Below the pieces are notes generated by a model, which searched no databases, was not told where the DNA came from, and saw nothing but the letters and a program-made list of their open reading frames with translations. The translations under genes and the position numbers were made by a program. A DNA stretch of 64,000 nucleotides, taken from Saprospiraceae bacterium (GTDB lineage Bacteria > Bacteroidota > Bacteroidia > Chitinophagales > Saprospiraceae). Positions 18,823-28,864 of the stretch are shown here, piece after piece. The stretch covers positions 186,001-250,000 of the forward strand of contig JADJYQ010000005.1 of NCBI GenBank assembly GCA_016719615.1. The letters are read 5' to 3'. The stretch's first letter is position 1. Every line of letters begins with the position of its first letter.

Positions 18823-19165
18823 GGGTATGTTAAGATAAGATTCTATTAATGATGACTGTTAACAAAGATAAAGATTTATATAGAACATGGAAAGTATAAT
18901 CATGCTGGACTTTAAAGCTTCGCGATTATGAAAATGAATATCTAGACGCTAGTTACCTGATTCTTTAGTTCTAGATTCAATTGCAATTTGCAATATAATA
19001 TTCTAAATAAGAAAAATAAGCTTACATACTTAAAGATCAGGTTGAATTCAACAGCGTACACAAGTAGTTGGATGAACCATCTTCTGGAAACCACATAAAA
19101 AATATTGCTTGAAGATTAAAAATTTAATTATTCATTATCTTTAACTTTATAAGTAATAAACAACT
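18823..19165. other. 343-bp divergent intergenic region
   Basis: It separates the divergent cyclase and CHAT genes and so must hold both promoters. Apart from the -7 element for the cyclase, a weak TATCTTTA at 19136-19143 before the CHAT gene is the only signal I see. No ORF or RNA gene was recognised. Confidence 0.45.
18863..18870 (-). promoter_or_regulatory. Candidate Bacteroidota -7 element for the cyclase
   Basis: TATCTTTG on the minus strand matches TAnnTTTG, 41 nt before the start codon. I see no TTTG -33 box at the right spacing. Confidence 0.4.
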
Positions 19166-22100
19166 ATGAAAATTGCATTTTTTATCCTTGCATTTATGGT
19201 CTTTACACGATGTGGGAATTCCCAATCCTTAGATACGGTCAAGGCAGAAGAATACATCGATAGCCTTATAAATGTAGCGAATGGACTCATTCGAAAAAAT
19301 GATCTTGAAAAAGCTTTGGAAGTTATTGCAGCTGCCGAGAAATTTGCATTGGAAAAATTTGGAAATCAAGATGTAGCTTATGCTGCATGTTTGTATAATA
19401 AGGGGAGGGTTTATTACGCAAGAAATGAATACCTGGAAGCGGAGAAATGTTTTATAAATTCCAGGACTATACAAGAAATCGTTTTGGGAAAGGAAAATCC
19501 GTCGTATGCAGGTAGCGTACACAGTCTTGCATTGTTATTTAAGACCACAGGCTACTATGAAAAAGCTGAAAAGCTTTATCTGGAAGCTCATGCCCTCTAT
19601 GAAATAATATTCGGAAAAGAACATACGGATTATACGCACAGCTTAAACAATCTGGCTTTGTTTTATAAAAGCATTGGAAACTATGAGAAGGCTGAACCTC
19701 TGTATTTGGAAACAAAATCAATCCGCTTGAAAATTTTGGGAAAGGATCATCCCGATTATGCAACTACTTTAAATAATCTTGCCCTTTTGTACCAGGACCT
19801 GGGACATTATGAGAAAGCAGAAAAATTTAATCTGGAAGCCAAAGACATTCGAGAAAAATTGCTAGGAAGGGAACATAAAGACTATGCAGCGAGTTTGCAT
19901 AATCTTGCCCTTTTGTACGAGGCATTAGGAAATTATGAAGGGGCTGAACCTTTGAGTCTGGAAGCCAAAGAAATTTGGGGAAAAGTGTTGGGAAAAATGC
20001 ATCCAAATTATGCGGCGAGTGTAAACAATCTGGCTCATCTTTATAGACTCATGGGTAACTATGAAAAATCTGAAACCTTATTTCTTGAATCCATTTCTAT
20101 AGTAGAAAAAATTCTGGGAAAAGAGCATTTGCAATATGCAGCCAGTTTAAATAATCTGGCGCAACTTTACAAAATCTTTGGAGCCCATGATAAATCTGAT
20201 TCATTATTCAGGGAAACGAAGAATATCTATGAAAAATCGATTGGAAAAGAAAATAGAAATTATGCAACATGTTTAAGTAACATGGCTGAATTGTACCAGG
20301 CACAAGGTAATTTGGAAAAGGCAGAGCCCTTGTTTCTGGAATCCATGTCCATTCGCGAAAAAGTTTTTGGGAATGGTCATCCCGATTATGCGAAGAGTTT
20401 AGGTCATTTGGCAAATCTGTACAATGCCATGGGAAACTATCCAAAAGCCGGTGACTTATTCCTGGAATTTGCCACCTTAAATCAGGCATTGATCCGGAAA
20501 GCTATAAATTATCTCTCTGAACGCGAATTGGCAATTTATCTAAAGGAATTTTCAAAAAGTCAAAACGATTTGCTTGCTTTTACCCACAAAACAAGTGGTC
20601 AAAAATTAGCATCCAGTTGTTTTGACAATACTTTGTTTTACAAAGGGTTTTTACTGAATGCTGCCGGAACTATAAAACGATTGGCTCTTTCCGATACAAA
20701 TGCTGCAGATAAATTCAATCAATTAAAGTCTTTTGAAAGACAACTGGCTATTGAGTATGCCAAACCCGTAACAGAGCAAAAGAGAGTTGCGGAACTGGCA
20801 AGCAAGGCTAATGACCTGGAAAAAGAACTCGCCCGTAGTGTTGCAGGTTTTGGAGAAGCCTTAAGACAAGTGAAATGGAGGGAAGTACAGCAAACACTCA
20901 AACCGGGTGAAGCCGTCCTTGAATTTGTCAATTACCAAATTCATTCCCAGCAATCCCCGGATAGCCATTATTATGCTGCATTGATTTTATTTCCCGAAGG
21001 GTCAGGTCCTGTTTTTGTTCCTCTATTTGAAGAAAAATCATTGGCAGGTTTGCTTTTGCAAAAATCAGAATACGTAAGCAAGAATACGCTTATTACGCAG
21101 ATCTACAACCGAGGAGCCGTTCCAGTGGCCCATCATTCTTTAGAAGGCTTATATGATATAATTTGGAAACCTCTTAACCGCATTCTGAAAGATGTAAATA
21201 CAATTTATTTTTCACCAAGTGGTTTATTAAATAAGATCAATTTAGGGGCAATCCCTATTCCAGTTCCGAATGGTGTTGGGACTGAAACATTAGCTGATCA
21301 ATACCAATTGATTGTATTAAACAGCACCCGTCAACGGGTAATTCCCTCCCAAATTAAAAAAGCAAACAACGATGCTGTCTTGTTTGGTGGAATTCAATTT
21401 GAAGAAGACTCTACATTATCCAAAATGAATATGGAGCCATTACTTACTTCAAATTCAAGAGGGGCGTTATCGTTTTCATCAATAGATTCGACGCTGCGCG
21501 GGGGCACTTGGAACTACTTGTTAGGCACAGACCGGGAAGTTCATTCTGTCGAAAAGATTATGCGGATTTCAGGGATCAAAACCTCTTTGAACAAGGGTTA
21601 TGATGCAACCGAAGAATCTTTCAAAAGCATTGGTGTAAATAATTCACCTTCTCCGAGAATTTTGCACATAGCAACCCATGGCTATTTTTTTGCAGATTCA
21701 AAAACCAATAGCCAGCAGTCAATAGTCAATCGTGAATCGGAGCCTGTTTTTAAAATGAGTGATCACCCCATGTTGCGTTCCGGTCTGATTATGGCTGGTG
21801 GAAATGCAGCCTGGAATGGGAAGCCAACACCTGAAGGCAGTGAAGATGGAATTTTGACAGCTTTTGAAATAAGTCAAATGAAATTATCCAACACAGAGCT
21901 GGTAGTCCTATCAGCCTGTGAGACCGGCTTAGGAGATATTCAGGGAAACGAAGGAGTCTATGGCCTCCAACGTGCCTTCAAAATTGCAGGGGCAAAGTAT
22001 ATTATAATGTCTCTCTGGCAGGTGCCGGATAAACAAACTTCGATGTTAATGATCACATTTTACAAGAAGTGGTTGGACGAAAAAATGACGATTCCGGATG

Positions 22101-22180
22101 CTTTTAGAGCAGCGCAAAAAGAATTGCGGGAATCGGGACTTGACACTTATCAATGGGCAGGTTTTGTGCTTGTCGAGTAA
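19166..22180 (+). CDS. Exported CHAT-domain protease with TPR repeats
   Basis: 1004 residues, ATG start. The N-terminus is hydrophobic (MKIAFFILAFMVF) followed by TRCGNSQS, so it is either cut by signal peptidase I or is a lipoprotein at Cys16. Eight 42-residue TPR units (about 90-430) share the YEKAEPLYLEAK...HPDYA-SLNNLA-LY pattern of the first CHAT protein. The C-terminal CHAT domain has His838 (HIATHGYFF) and Cys918 (VLSACETG) and ends QWAGFVLVE. The CHAT part is very similar to the first CHAT protein, including a 7-bp-repeat-coded loop (21706-21740). It stands alone between long spacers, so it probably has its own promoter. Confidence 0.88.
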   Translation: MKIAFFILAFMVFTRCGNSQSLDTVKAEEYIDSLINVANGLIRKNDLEKALEVIAAAEKFALEKFGNQDVAYAACLYNKGRVYYARNEYLEAEKCFINSRTIQEIVLGKENPSYAGSVHSLALLFKTTGYYEKAEKLYLEAHALYEIIFGKEHTDYTHSLNNLALFYKSIGNYEKAEPLYLETKSIRLKILGKDHPDYATTLNNLALLYQDLGHYEKAEKFNLEAKDIREKLLGREHKDYAASLHNLALLYEALGNYEGAEPLSLEAKEIWGKVLGKMHPNYAASVNNLAHLYRLMGNYEKSETLFLESISIVEKILGKEHLQYAASLNNLAQLYKIFGAHDKSDSLFRETKNIYEKSIGKENRNYATCLSNMAELYQAQGNLEKAEPLFLESMSIREKVFGNGHPDYAKSLGHLANLYNAMGNYPKAGDLFLEFATLNQALIRKAINYLSERELAIYLKEFSKSQNDLLAFTHKTSGQKLASSCFDNTLFYKGFLLNAAGTIKRLALSDTNAADKFNQLKSFERQLAIEYAKPVTEQKRVAELASKANDLEKELARSVAGFGEALRQVKWREVQQTLKPGEAVLEFVNYQIHSQQSPDSHYYAALILFPEGSGPVFVPLFEEKSLAGLLLQKSEYVSKNTLITQIYNRGAVPVAHHSLEGLYDIIWKPLNRILKDVNTIYFSPSGLLNKINLGAIPIPVPNGVGTETLADQYQLIVLNSTRQRVIPSQIKKANNDAVLFGGIQFEEDSTLSKMNMEPLLTSNSRGALSFSSIDSTLRGGTWNYLLGTDREVHSVEKIMRISGIKTSLNKGYDATEESFKSIGVNNSPSPRILHIATHGYFFADSKTNSQQSIVNRESEPVFKMSDHPMLRSGLIMAGGNAAWNGKPTPEGSEDGILTAFEISQMKLSNTELVVLSACETGLGDIQGNEGVYGLQRAFKIAGAKYIIMSLWQVPDKQTSMLMITFYKKWLDEKMTIPDAFRAAQKELRESGLDTYQWAGFVLVE
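21706..21740 (+). repeat. 7-bp tandem array (5 units) inside CHAT domain
   Basis: CAATAGC, CAGCAGT, CAATAGT, CAATCGT and GAATCGG, at the same place in the CHAT domain as the array at 14137. Confidence 0.6.
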
Positions 22181-22712
22181 ATCAATTTCCTTATGAATTT
22201 TAGAATCAAGAATTAAAAGATTTCTAAACTGGCAAGGGTATTTTATAATTGTGCTTTAATGCACACTCCGTATATTGATTCAATTCTTACTATTCTTTGC
22301 AAGCATTTCTATTTATGTATTCCTTGAAATCTTCTTTAAAGTTGGAATGCTTGCTCTCAATTTAGATAGCTGTTTGGTAATTAATTCATAACAGTTTTAT
22401 TTGTATAGCAAGCTTCTGTACTTGTTGGAATCCATCGATATGGTCCGATATTTTGAATAGTTAACAGCTCAATTTAAAAAGCTAAAACATGGTGATATTT
22501 GAGGATGGACTTTGGAATTATGGCAGTTTTTTTAAAAGTTATTATATGCAATTTAGACTTTTGTATTCAGAATTTATTTATTATTAATCGTTCATACCTC
22601 GAATAAAATATTGGTATTTTTATTCAATTCAAGGTCTATTTAAATTCGAATCCAGAATTGTATTAACGCCAAAATTTTAGTTTATATTTGGGAGTTTAAT
22701 AAGCCTACCAGT
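22181..22712. other. 532-bp AT-rich intergenic region
   Basis: No ORF, RNA gene or strong hairpin found. Its last 60 bases hold a promoter candidate for the following CHAT gene. Confidence 0.5.
22658..22690 (+). promoter_or_regulatory. Candidate promoter of third CHAT gene
   Basis: TTG at 22658-22660 and TATATTTG at 22683-22690 are 22 bp apart, close to the Bacteroidota TTTG-N19-21-TAnnTTTG pattern. The start codon follows 22 nt downstream. Confidence 0.4.
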
Positions 22713-25700
22713 ATGAAATTCTTTTATACATTCCTATTTATCACTACCTTATCTATTGCTGTTGGGCAACAGCTGAATGATTCCATAGCTTTTAAACATT
22801 TGGACAGTTTATTAAGTGTTTCTAAGAATTTAAGAGAAATTGGGGAGTTGGTGAAATCTCTTGAATTGGAACGTTTGGTTCAAAGAGAAGCTTTGGAAAA
22901 ATTTGGGAGAAACTCAACAATTTATGGCAACAGTTGTATCAGCATGGGAAAATGGCATTTGGCAAAGAGCGAGTATTTGGAAGCAGAAAAATATTATTTC
23001 GAAGCCATTGCAATTTTTAAAAAGGTGTATGGAGTGGAGCATAATCTTTATGCGAAAGCGCTAAACAATTTGGGAGTATTATACTATTGGATGGGAAATT
23101 TTGAAAAGTGTGAACCCATATATTTACAAGTAAGGGACTTACAGGAAAAAGCAGTTGGAAGGAGTCACATTGATTTTGCAGTAAGTCTCAATAATTTGGC
23201 ACTTTTATACAAAGAATTGGGTCGCTATGATAAAGCGGAACCCTTTTATAAGGAGTCTTATGAGTTAATCAAAAAAATACTTGGAGAGAATCATCCGCAG
23301 TACGCCAGAAGTGTGACGAATTTAGGTGTTTTTTATTTTATAATTGGAGATTACGAAAAAGCAGAGCCCTTATATTTGGAATCAAAAAGAGTACGCGAAC
23401 AATATTTAGGAAAAAAACATCCTGATTATGGAGTTAGTTTAACAAATCTTGGAACACTCTATTCTGCAATGGGTAACCTTACGAAAGCGGAAAGATTTTA
23501 TTTGGAAGCCACGCAAATATTTGAAATGGTGTTTGGAAAAAACCATTCAAGATACGCACAAAGTCTTTACAATCTGGCCTCTCTATACAATGATTTCAAG
23601 AAAGACAGTCAGGCTCTCATTTTATTATTGGAAGCAAGAACAATCTTATTAACGGCTCTGGGAACTAAACATCCCGATTATGTAAACTGCATTCATTTGC
23701 TTGCTCATGCATATAAATCATTACATAATATGCAAATGGCTGAACAGTTGCATCTTGAAGCCTTAGAAATTCAAAAGGCAATAACTGGAAAAGAGCATAC
23801 AGGCTATTCTAAAAGTTTGATGTCTTTAGCTAAATTGTATATGGACACAAACAGGGATAGCCTCGCTGAGCCTCTCATAACAGAAGCACAGTCAATCATA
23901 AGAAGTGTTGTGGGTATAGATTATTCTGAATATTCAACAACGCTTAGGTATTTAGCTCTTTTCAATGAAAAAAATAGAAAATATAAGCAGGTAGATTTGA
24001 TGATGAATGAATATTTGGAACTTGATTTTAAAAAACTAAGTAAGTCTGTCCATTATTTGTCATCGGAAGAATTGAATAAATATGCGGAATCAGTTGGTAA
24101 AAATTCTGAGACGCTTTTATCATTTATTTACCGAAGAAAAACTGAAAATGCGAATAGTGATGCCTTAAACAAAATGGCATTCAATACCGCACTCTTTCAA
24201 AAGGGGTTTGTGCTTCATGCAGCCAGCAGATTGAACTTGTTATCGGGAGAAACAAATGAATCGAAAGAACTTAATGCAACACTTCAAGCCTATAAAAGAA
24301 GATTAACAAAGGAATATGCAAAGTCAAATAAAGATAGAAATGTAGATGAAATTATGGAGTTGGAAGATAAAGCCAATTCGATAGAGAAGGAACTTGCACA
24401 AAAGATTCAGGGATATTCTGAAGCTTTAAGTCAAGTTAAATGGGAGGCCATAAAATTAAAATTATTGCCTGGAGAGGCCGTACTGGAATTTGTTAATTTT
24501 CGTTTGAGTTTTCCAAAAAAGACAGACAGTTTAATGTACGCAGTTCTCTTGATAAGAGTGGAGGATTCCGTTCCTGTATTTATCCCTCTTTTTGAAGAGA
24601 AGCAACTAAGCCTTATTCTTAATTTATTTCCTGTCGGAACACATTCTACCTTGTATGCCAGTCGGGGAGCTTCACCGGTTATTTTACACAATCATTCCAG
24701 CTTATATGAATTGGTATGGAAACCCATTGATTCTTTTTTAATGAATATAGACAAAATTTATTTGACGGCTTCAGGTATGTTGCACCGATTGAATTTTAAT
24801 GCGATGGAGGTTGTTGATGGATCTACTCTGGGTGATCGTTATAAATTAGTGCAACTTGGAAGCTCGAGGCAATTGGCCCACAACAAAGAAGCTACTTGGA
24901 ATCAAACATCAGTTGTTTTATTTGGAGGCATCAATTTTGACTCAAATGGAGAAGCTGAGCTGGATTATCCCAATGCACATAACTTGCAAAATTTAAATCA
25001 TATTTCTGATACATCCATGCAGAAAAATATATACACATCTAACTGGAATTATCTTCCGGGCACGGATACTGAAATCCGGAATATCTATAAGCAATTTTTA
25101 AAAAGTAAAATTCCAGTAATTCAATACCGTGACAAATACGCAACAGAAGCTATTTTAAAAAAACTGGGCAATGGGAAAGATTCTCCCCGGGTCCTTCACA
25201 TTGCTACACATGGGTATTTTTTACCTGAACCAAAAGTTGATCAGATGGATACTAGTATTGAGAATTCCTACCAGACGTCAATAAAATATTCAAAACAACC
25301 GATGCTTCGTTCCGGTTTGGTATTTGCCGGGGGCAATAAAGCATGGCAAGGTGTTCAAACGAAGGATGGGCAAGAAGATGGTATCCTGACTGCTTATGAA
25401 ATCAGTCAGATGAATTTATCCAACACAGAGCTTGTCGTATTATCTGCATGCGAAACCGGATTAGGAGATATTCAGGGCAATGAAGGAGTATATGGTCTGC
25501 AACGGGCTTTTAAAATTGCCGGTGTGAAGTATTTAATAATGTCTTTATGGCAGGTGCCGGATACACAAACGAGTTTATTGATGACTACTTTTTACAAGAT
25601 GTGGCTTGGTTCTGAAACTAACGCTAATGATGTAAAGAAAAACAGTATTCCTGATGCTTTCAGGGCAGCACAAAAAGAATTGCGAGACTTAGGCCTTGAT

Positions 25701-25736
25701 CCATACCAATGGGCAGGATTTGTATTGGTAGAGTAG
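22713..25736 (+). CDS. Exported CHAT-domain protease with TPR repeats
   Basis: 1007 residues. Signal peptide at 1-18 (ending AVGQ), eight 42-residue TPR-type units (about 85-425, the last three degenerate), a helical linker, and a CHAT domain with His833 (HIATHGYF) and Cys913 (VLSACETG), ending QWAGFVLVE. It is the most diverged of the three CHAT proteins: the loop after the catalytic His has no 7-bp array and reads differently (EPKVDQMDTS), and an insert (SETNANDVKKN) lies near the C-terminus. The last 150 residues around the Cys are still almost the same as in the other two, so that part is under the strongest constraint. The role and substrate are unknown. Confidence 0.88.
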   Translation: MKFFYTFLFITTLSIAVGQQLNDSIAFKHLDSLLSVSKNLREIGELVKSLELERLVQREALEKFGRNSTIYGNSCISMGKWHLAKSEYLEAEKYYFEAIAIFKKVYGVEHNLYAKALNNLGVLYYWMGNFEKCEPIYLQVRDLQEKAVGRSHIDFAVSLNNLALLYKELGRYDKAEPFYKESYELIKKILGENHPQYARSVTNLGVFYFIIGDYEKAEPLYLESKRVREQYLGKKHPDYGVSLTNLGTLYSAMGNLTKAERFYLEATQIFEMVFGKNHSRYAQSLYNLASLYNDFKKDSQALILLLEARTILLTALGTKHPDYVNCIHLLAHAYKSLHNMQMAEQLHLEALEIQKAITGKEHTGYSKSLMSLAKLYMDTNRDSLAEPLITEAQSIIRSVVGIDYSEYSTTLRYLALFNEKNRKYKQVDLMMNEYLELDFKKLSKSVHYLSSEELNKYAESVGKNSETLLSFIYRRKTENANSDALNKMAFNTALFQKGFVLHAASRLNLLSGETNESKELNATLQAYKRRLTKEYAKSNKDRNVDEIMELEDKANSIEKELAQKIQGYSEALSQVKWEAIKLKLLPGEAVLEFVNFRLSFPKKTDSLMYAVLLIRVEDSVPVFIPLFEEKQLSLILNLFPVGTHSTLYASRGASPVILHNHSSLYELVWKPIDSFLMNIDKIYLTASGMLHRLNFNAMEVVDGSTLGDRYKLVQLGSSRQLAHNKEATWNQTSVVLFGGINFDSNGEAELDYPNAHNLQNLNHISDTSMQKNIYTSNWNYLPGTDTEIRNIYKQFLKSKIPVIQYRDKYATEAILKKLGNGKDSPRVLHIATHGYFLPEPKVDQMDTSIENSYQTSIKYSKQPMLRSGLVFAGGNKAWQGVQTKDGQEDGILTAYEISQMNLSNTELVVLSACETGLGDIQGNEGVYGLQRAFKIAGVKYLIMSLWQVPDTQTSLLMTTFYKMWLGSETNANDVKKNSIPDAFRAAQKELRDLGLDPYQWAGFVLVE

Positions 25737-25921
25737 TTCAGATTTTATTCACATTTCTATTTCTTACCAGGTATTCAAGTTGAATAGTGACGCTTTTGTT
25801 CAGCATTCTGACAGGCTATGATTCGCGAGTATTTGTATGGGTAGTATGAAAAAGGGTAAAATTAACAACGCATAAAAATGAAAGAGGATAAAAGTACACT
25901 CTCAATTTTTAAATTCATTTA

Positions 25922-27541
25922 TTACTTCACAACAATCCTGTTTCTGCACAGTACTTGATCGCCCTCCTTTATAATCAGGTAAAACAATCCATCTTGCTTT
26001 ATTTCAATGACATCATTCAAAATACCTAAAAATAATTGAATATTTTTTTGAAAGATTAGGCTCGAATAAGCATCATATATATTTAATTCAACCTGATTAG
26101 TTCCCGGAAAATATCCGCTTAAATGAAATACCCCATTCGAAGGATTCGGAGAAATTACAAATTTTTGTATTTCGGCCTCTTCACCTGCAGTTGATTTTAA
26201 ACGATTAAACCTAAATTCAACGGGATAGATTTCTCCGTCATGATTGATTTTCAAACGACTCATATCCGAATGAATAGGTTTAAAACCCTCGCTCAATTTA
26301 AAATCCTGATGAGCAGTGATGACGAGATAAAATTCAGGATATTCAGATTTGACTTGCGGATTGGAAGTATTGAAAAATACAGTACGCACTGCAGTGGGGA
26401 ATATTTTGGAATAAAACTTCGACGAGAAATCATAAGGTACATAAACAGAATCAACATTCAAGAATTCCGGGTTGAATTCCATACCCGATTGAATGGCGAA
26501 GAAATGACTTGAATCAGAATTCCTGAATCGGAGCACATATTTTTGGCCTTTTTTACAATCAATTTCTTTTGTATCCCAGTATTGAATTTCTCCGGGGAAT
26601 TGCACGATGGGCTCTTGAGAAGGAATATTGGAAAATGGAATAGATCGATTAATATTTCCAATTTGATCCAGACTTACGGTATATTGAATGGAGGGGTTTG
26701 AATTGTAGGAAATGGAATCAGCAATGGGTTTTCCATCATTCTCTATAAAACTTGCTTTGTATTTGGGTTTGTAAATAGAATCTGCTGGGCTCCAATGCAG
26801 TATATGATCGTATTGTGCTTTTACATCCCGCATATCTATACTGCCATCTTCATTCATATCGCCATTTGTTTCGTTGATGTTGCCTTCAAAACTTTGAATT
26901 CCGGTGATATGTCTAATATTTAGGATCATATCATAAGTAGTTATTAATGACCTTTCCGGACTTTTATTCTCATTTATGTCAACGCGAAGTTGTGAAGGCT
27001 TTAAATAATCGTAAACAGGAATCGTAAACTGGGAACCCGTGTAGGTATCAAAGGTGTTCCAGAATACTTTTTGATCCTGGCCTTTAATCCCAAGTTTAAA
27101 ATTCGTATACTCCTCACTCCAAAAATCACTGTATACATTTAAATCCATTTTGATAATTGAATAATAAGTTTCATCACTTATGCGGAAAAAAGAATAACAG
27201 CTTCCTACATTGCCGGATGTGTCACGTACATAAATTTGGATATTTTTACCAAGTCCAGAATTATCAAGTAAAAACCATAATTCTACTTCTCGAATTTGCC
27301 CATCATGGTCATAACTTACTGATTCGAGAGAACAATTATCATACACTTTGTGTAAAAAATTTTCAGGATAAATATACCCGTTGCCACATTGTCCAATTCG
27401 AAGAGTAAAGGTGTCCTTACAAATCAAAACAGGAGGAATGCTATCATTTAGACAATCTTGTGATTGTAAATTAGAGAGGGACATAAAACTTAAGTAAAAA
27501 ACCAGTGAAAACTGCTGGGATAAAAGGGTATAATGTTTCAT
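25922..27541 (-). CDS. Secreted protein with dockerin-like motif and T9SS sorting domain
   Basis: 539 residues. An N-terminal signal peptide (to about residue 28) is followed by a Cys-containing region resembling HYR-type repeats (PPVLICKDTFTLRIGQCGNGYIYP). A dockerin-like calcium loop GDMNEDGSIDMRDVK lies at about 230. The C-terminus (about 460-539) has the type A T9SS sorting pattern: FVISPNPSNGVF-L, a NIYDA segment, and an ending that returns to RIVVK. T9SS cargo is released or anchored at the cell surface in Bacteroidota. No catalytic domain was recognised. A -7 element lies 20 nt upstream. The gene converges with the third CHAT gene across a 185-bp gap. Confidence 0.8.
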   Translation of the reverse strand: MKHYTLLSQQFSLVFYLSFMSLSNLQSQDCLNDSIPPVLICKDTFTLRIGQCGNGYIYPENFLHKVYDNCSLESVSYDHDGQIREVELWFLLDNSGLGKNIQIYVRDTSGNVGSCYSFFRISDETYYSIIKMDLNVYSDFWSEEYTNFKLGIKGQDQKVFWNTFDTYTGSQFTIPVYDYLKPSQLRVDINENKSPERSLITTYDMILNIRHITGIQSFEGNINETNGDMNEDGSIDMRDVKAQYDHILHWSPADSIYKPKYKASFIENDGKPIADSISYNSNPSIQYTVSLDQIGNINRSIPFSNIPSQEPIVQFPGEIQYWDTKEIDCKKGQKYVLRFRNSDSSHFFAIQSGMEFNPEFLNVDSVYVPYDFSSKFYSKIFPTAVRTVFFNTSNPQVKSEYPEFYLVITAHQDFKLSEGFKPIHSDMSRLKINHDGEIYPVEFRFNRLKSTAGEEAEIQKFVISPNPSNGVFHLSGYFPGTNQVELNIYDAYSSLIFQKNIQLFLGILNDVIEIKQDGLFYLIIKEGDQVLCRNRIVVK

Positions 27542-27560
27542 AGTAGGGCCTATTTGTATT

Positions 27561-27568
27561 CAAATCTA
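27561..27568 (-). promoter_or_regulatory. Candidate -7 element for T9SS cargo gene
   Basis: TAGATTTG on the minus strand, 20 nt before the start codon. No good -33 box. Confidence 0.35.
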
Positions 27569-27734
27569 CAAACCATCATTGGCAAATCCTAATTGTGCAA
27601 GGCCAAAGCCGAATATAACATATTGTAGTTATGTATAATGTTTAAATAATTAACAAATAATAAAATACACATAAATTATTAGTATAATATAAAATATTAA
27701 GAAATTATTAATCCATAATCATATGACACTTTCC

Positions 27735-27742
27735 TATTTTTG
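27735..27742 (+). promoter_or_regulatory. Candidate -7 element for YceI gene
   Basis: TATTTTTG matches TAnnTTTG and ends 27 nt before the ATG. A -33 box is not evident. Confidence 0.35.
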
Positions 27743-27769
27743 GCGTTCTAATGATTAAATAACATTGCA

Positions 27770-28336
27770 ATGAGGCTTCCAGGCAAAATTTCCATAAAAT
27801 TCTATATCGTACTTCCATTATGTTTATTTGTTTATACCCTTAGTGCTCAAAAGTACTTTTCAAAAAATGCGATCCTACGATTCAATTCACCATCTAAAAT
27901 GGAAAAAATTGAAGGCGTAAATTCCACTGCAACTACCGTTTTGGATTTATCAACCGGACGAATCGAATTTGCGGCTTTGGTCAACGCTTTTGTCTTTGAG
28001 AAAGCTCTTATGCAGGAACACTTCAATGAAAATTACCTTGAGTCCACAAAATTCCCTAAAGCTACATTCAAAGGGAATTTGACGGATTATCAAAGTTTAC
28101 AATTTTCTAAAAAGGGCAGCTACAAATCACAAGTAATTGGTGATCTCACCATGCATGGCGTTACCAAAAGCATTGCAGCTCCTGTGGAATTTGTTGTCGA
28201 TGATAAAGGCATTCATGCGCTCTGCAATTTCGCAATCAAATGTAGCGATTTTCAAATTGAAATTCCTTCAGTGGTCAAAAATACAGTTTCCAATAACGTC
28301 GATATAAAAGTGAAGGTAGATTATAAGATGCTTTAG
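27770..28336 (+). CDS. YceI family periplasmic lipid-binding protein
   Basis: 188 residues. Signal peptide to about residue 26 (YTLSAQ). The rest fits the YceI lipocalin-like beta barrel: an early strand with ATTVLDLSTGRIEFAALV, the conserved F-E-K-A-LMQEHFNENYLE-KFPKATF block, then GDLTMHGVTK and a C-terminal strand region. YceI proteins bind long isoprenoid chains in the periplasm; several are linked to stress or quinone metabolism. In Bacteroidota, short forms of about 180 residues like this are common. The gene is single, 104 bp from a convergent small gene. Chosen ATG gives the signal peptide directly. Confidence 0.85.
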   Translation: MRLPGKISIKFYIVLPLCLFVYTLSAQKYFSKNAILRFNSPSKMEKIEGVNSTATTVLDLSTGRIEFAALVNAFVFEKALMQEHFNENYLESTKFPKATFKGNLTDYQSLQFSKKGSYKSQVIGDLTMHGVTKSIAAPVEFVVDDKGIHALCNFAIKCSDFQIEIPSVVKNTVSNNVDIKVKVDYKML

Positions 28337-28439
28337 AATGGACTAATGGCTTATGGTAAAAGCTTACGGTGTTAAATTTTAATAAAATGGAAATTTAGTA
28401 ATTGCTTTTAAGCTTTGACCTTTAGCCTTAAGCCTTTAT

Positions 28440-28781
28440 TCAAACATACCTCCAAAACGCAAACATTTTCCTCTTCTCCAAATATCTAAGATTGGTTTCA
28501 TTCGCATACGCTTCGCGTTCAAATGAGATCCGATAATAAGCTTGCTTTTTATTTTTGAGCCGGCACCAGTGAGCGACATATTCTATTCCATACCACAAAT
28601 AAAAAAATACAATCAATAATTCAGCCTGTTGTTTCAAATGAATTTTTTCGTGATTTAAAAATACAGCATTTTCTTTCAATGCATGATTCCGCAAAATCAC
28701 AAATGGCCATAAAGTTATACCCGCTGCAAACTTTCCGGTTAGGATTTTTAAAAGGGTTTGACTAACGATGATATATTTCAC
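28440..28781 (-). CDS. Small conserved protein with HExxH motif
   Basis: 113 residues, no signal peptide, but hydrophobic stretches at about 8-28 and 55-70. The sequence NHEKIHLKQQAELL contains HExxH (His44, Glu45, His48), and a further conserved-looking acidic pair lies in FEREAYANE. That arrangement is typical of zinc-dependent peptidases, but the protein is far shorter than most. I recall similar short proteins in many Bacteroidota annotated as hypothetical; their function is not known to me. It stands alone on the minus strand between the YceI and serine hydrolase genes. Confidence 0.7.
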   Translation of the reverse strand: MKYIIVSQTLLKILTGKFAAGITLWPFVILRNHALKENAVFLNHEKIHLKQQAELLIVFFYLWYGIEYVAHWCRLKNKKQAYYRISFEREAYANETNLRYLEKRKMFAFWRYV

Positions 28782-28864
28782 AGGGTTTAAAATAAGTTTA
28801 TAGTTTGTAATTTATTTAGCCTGCAAGATAATAAAAATGAATAATTAATATTTCTTACACCAAA

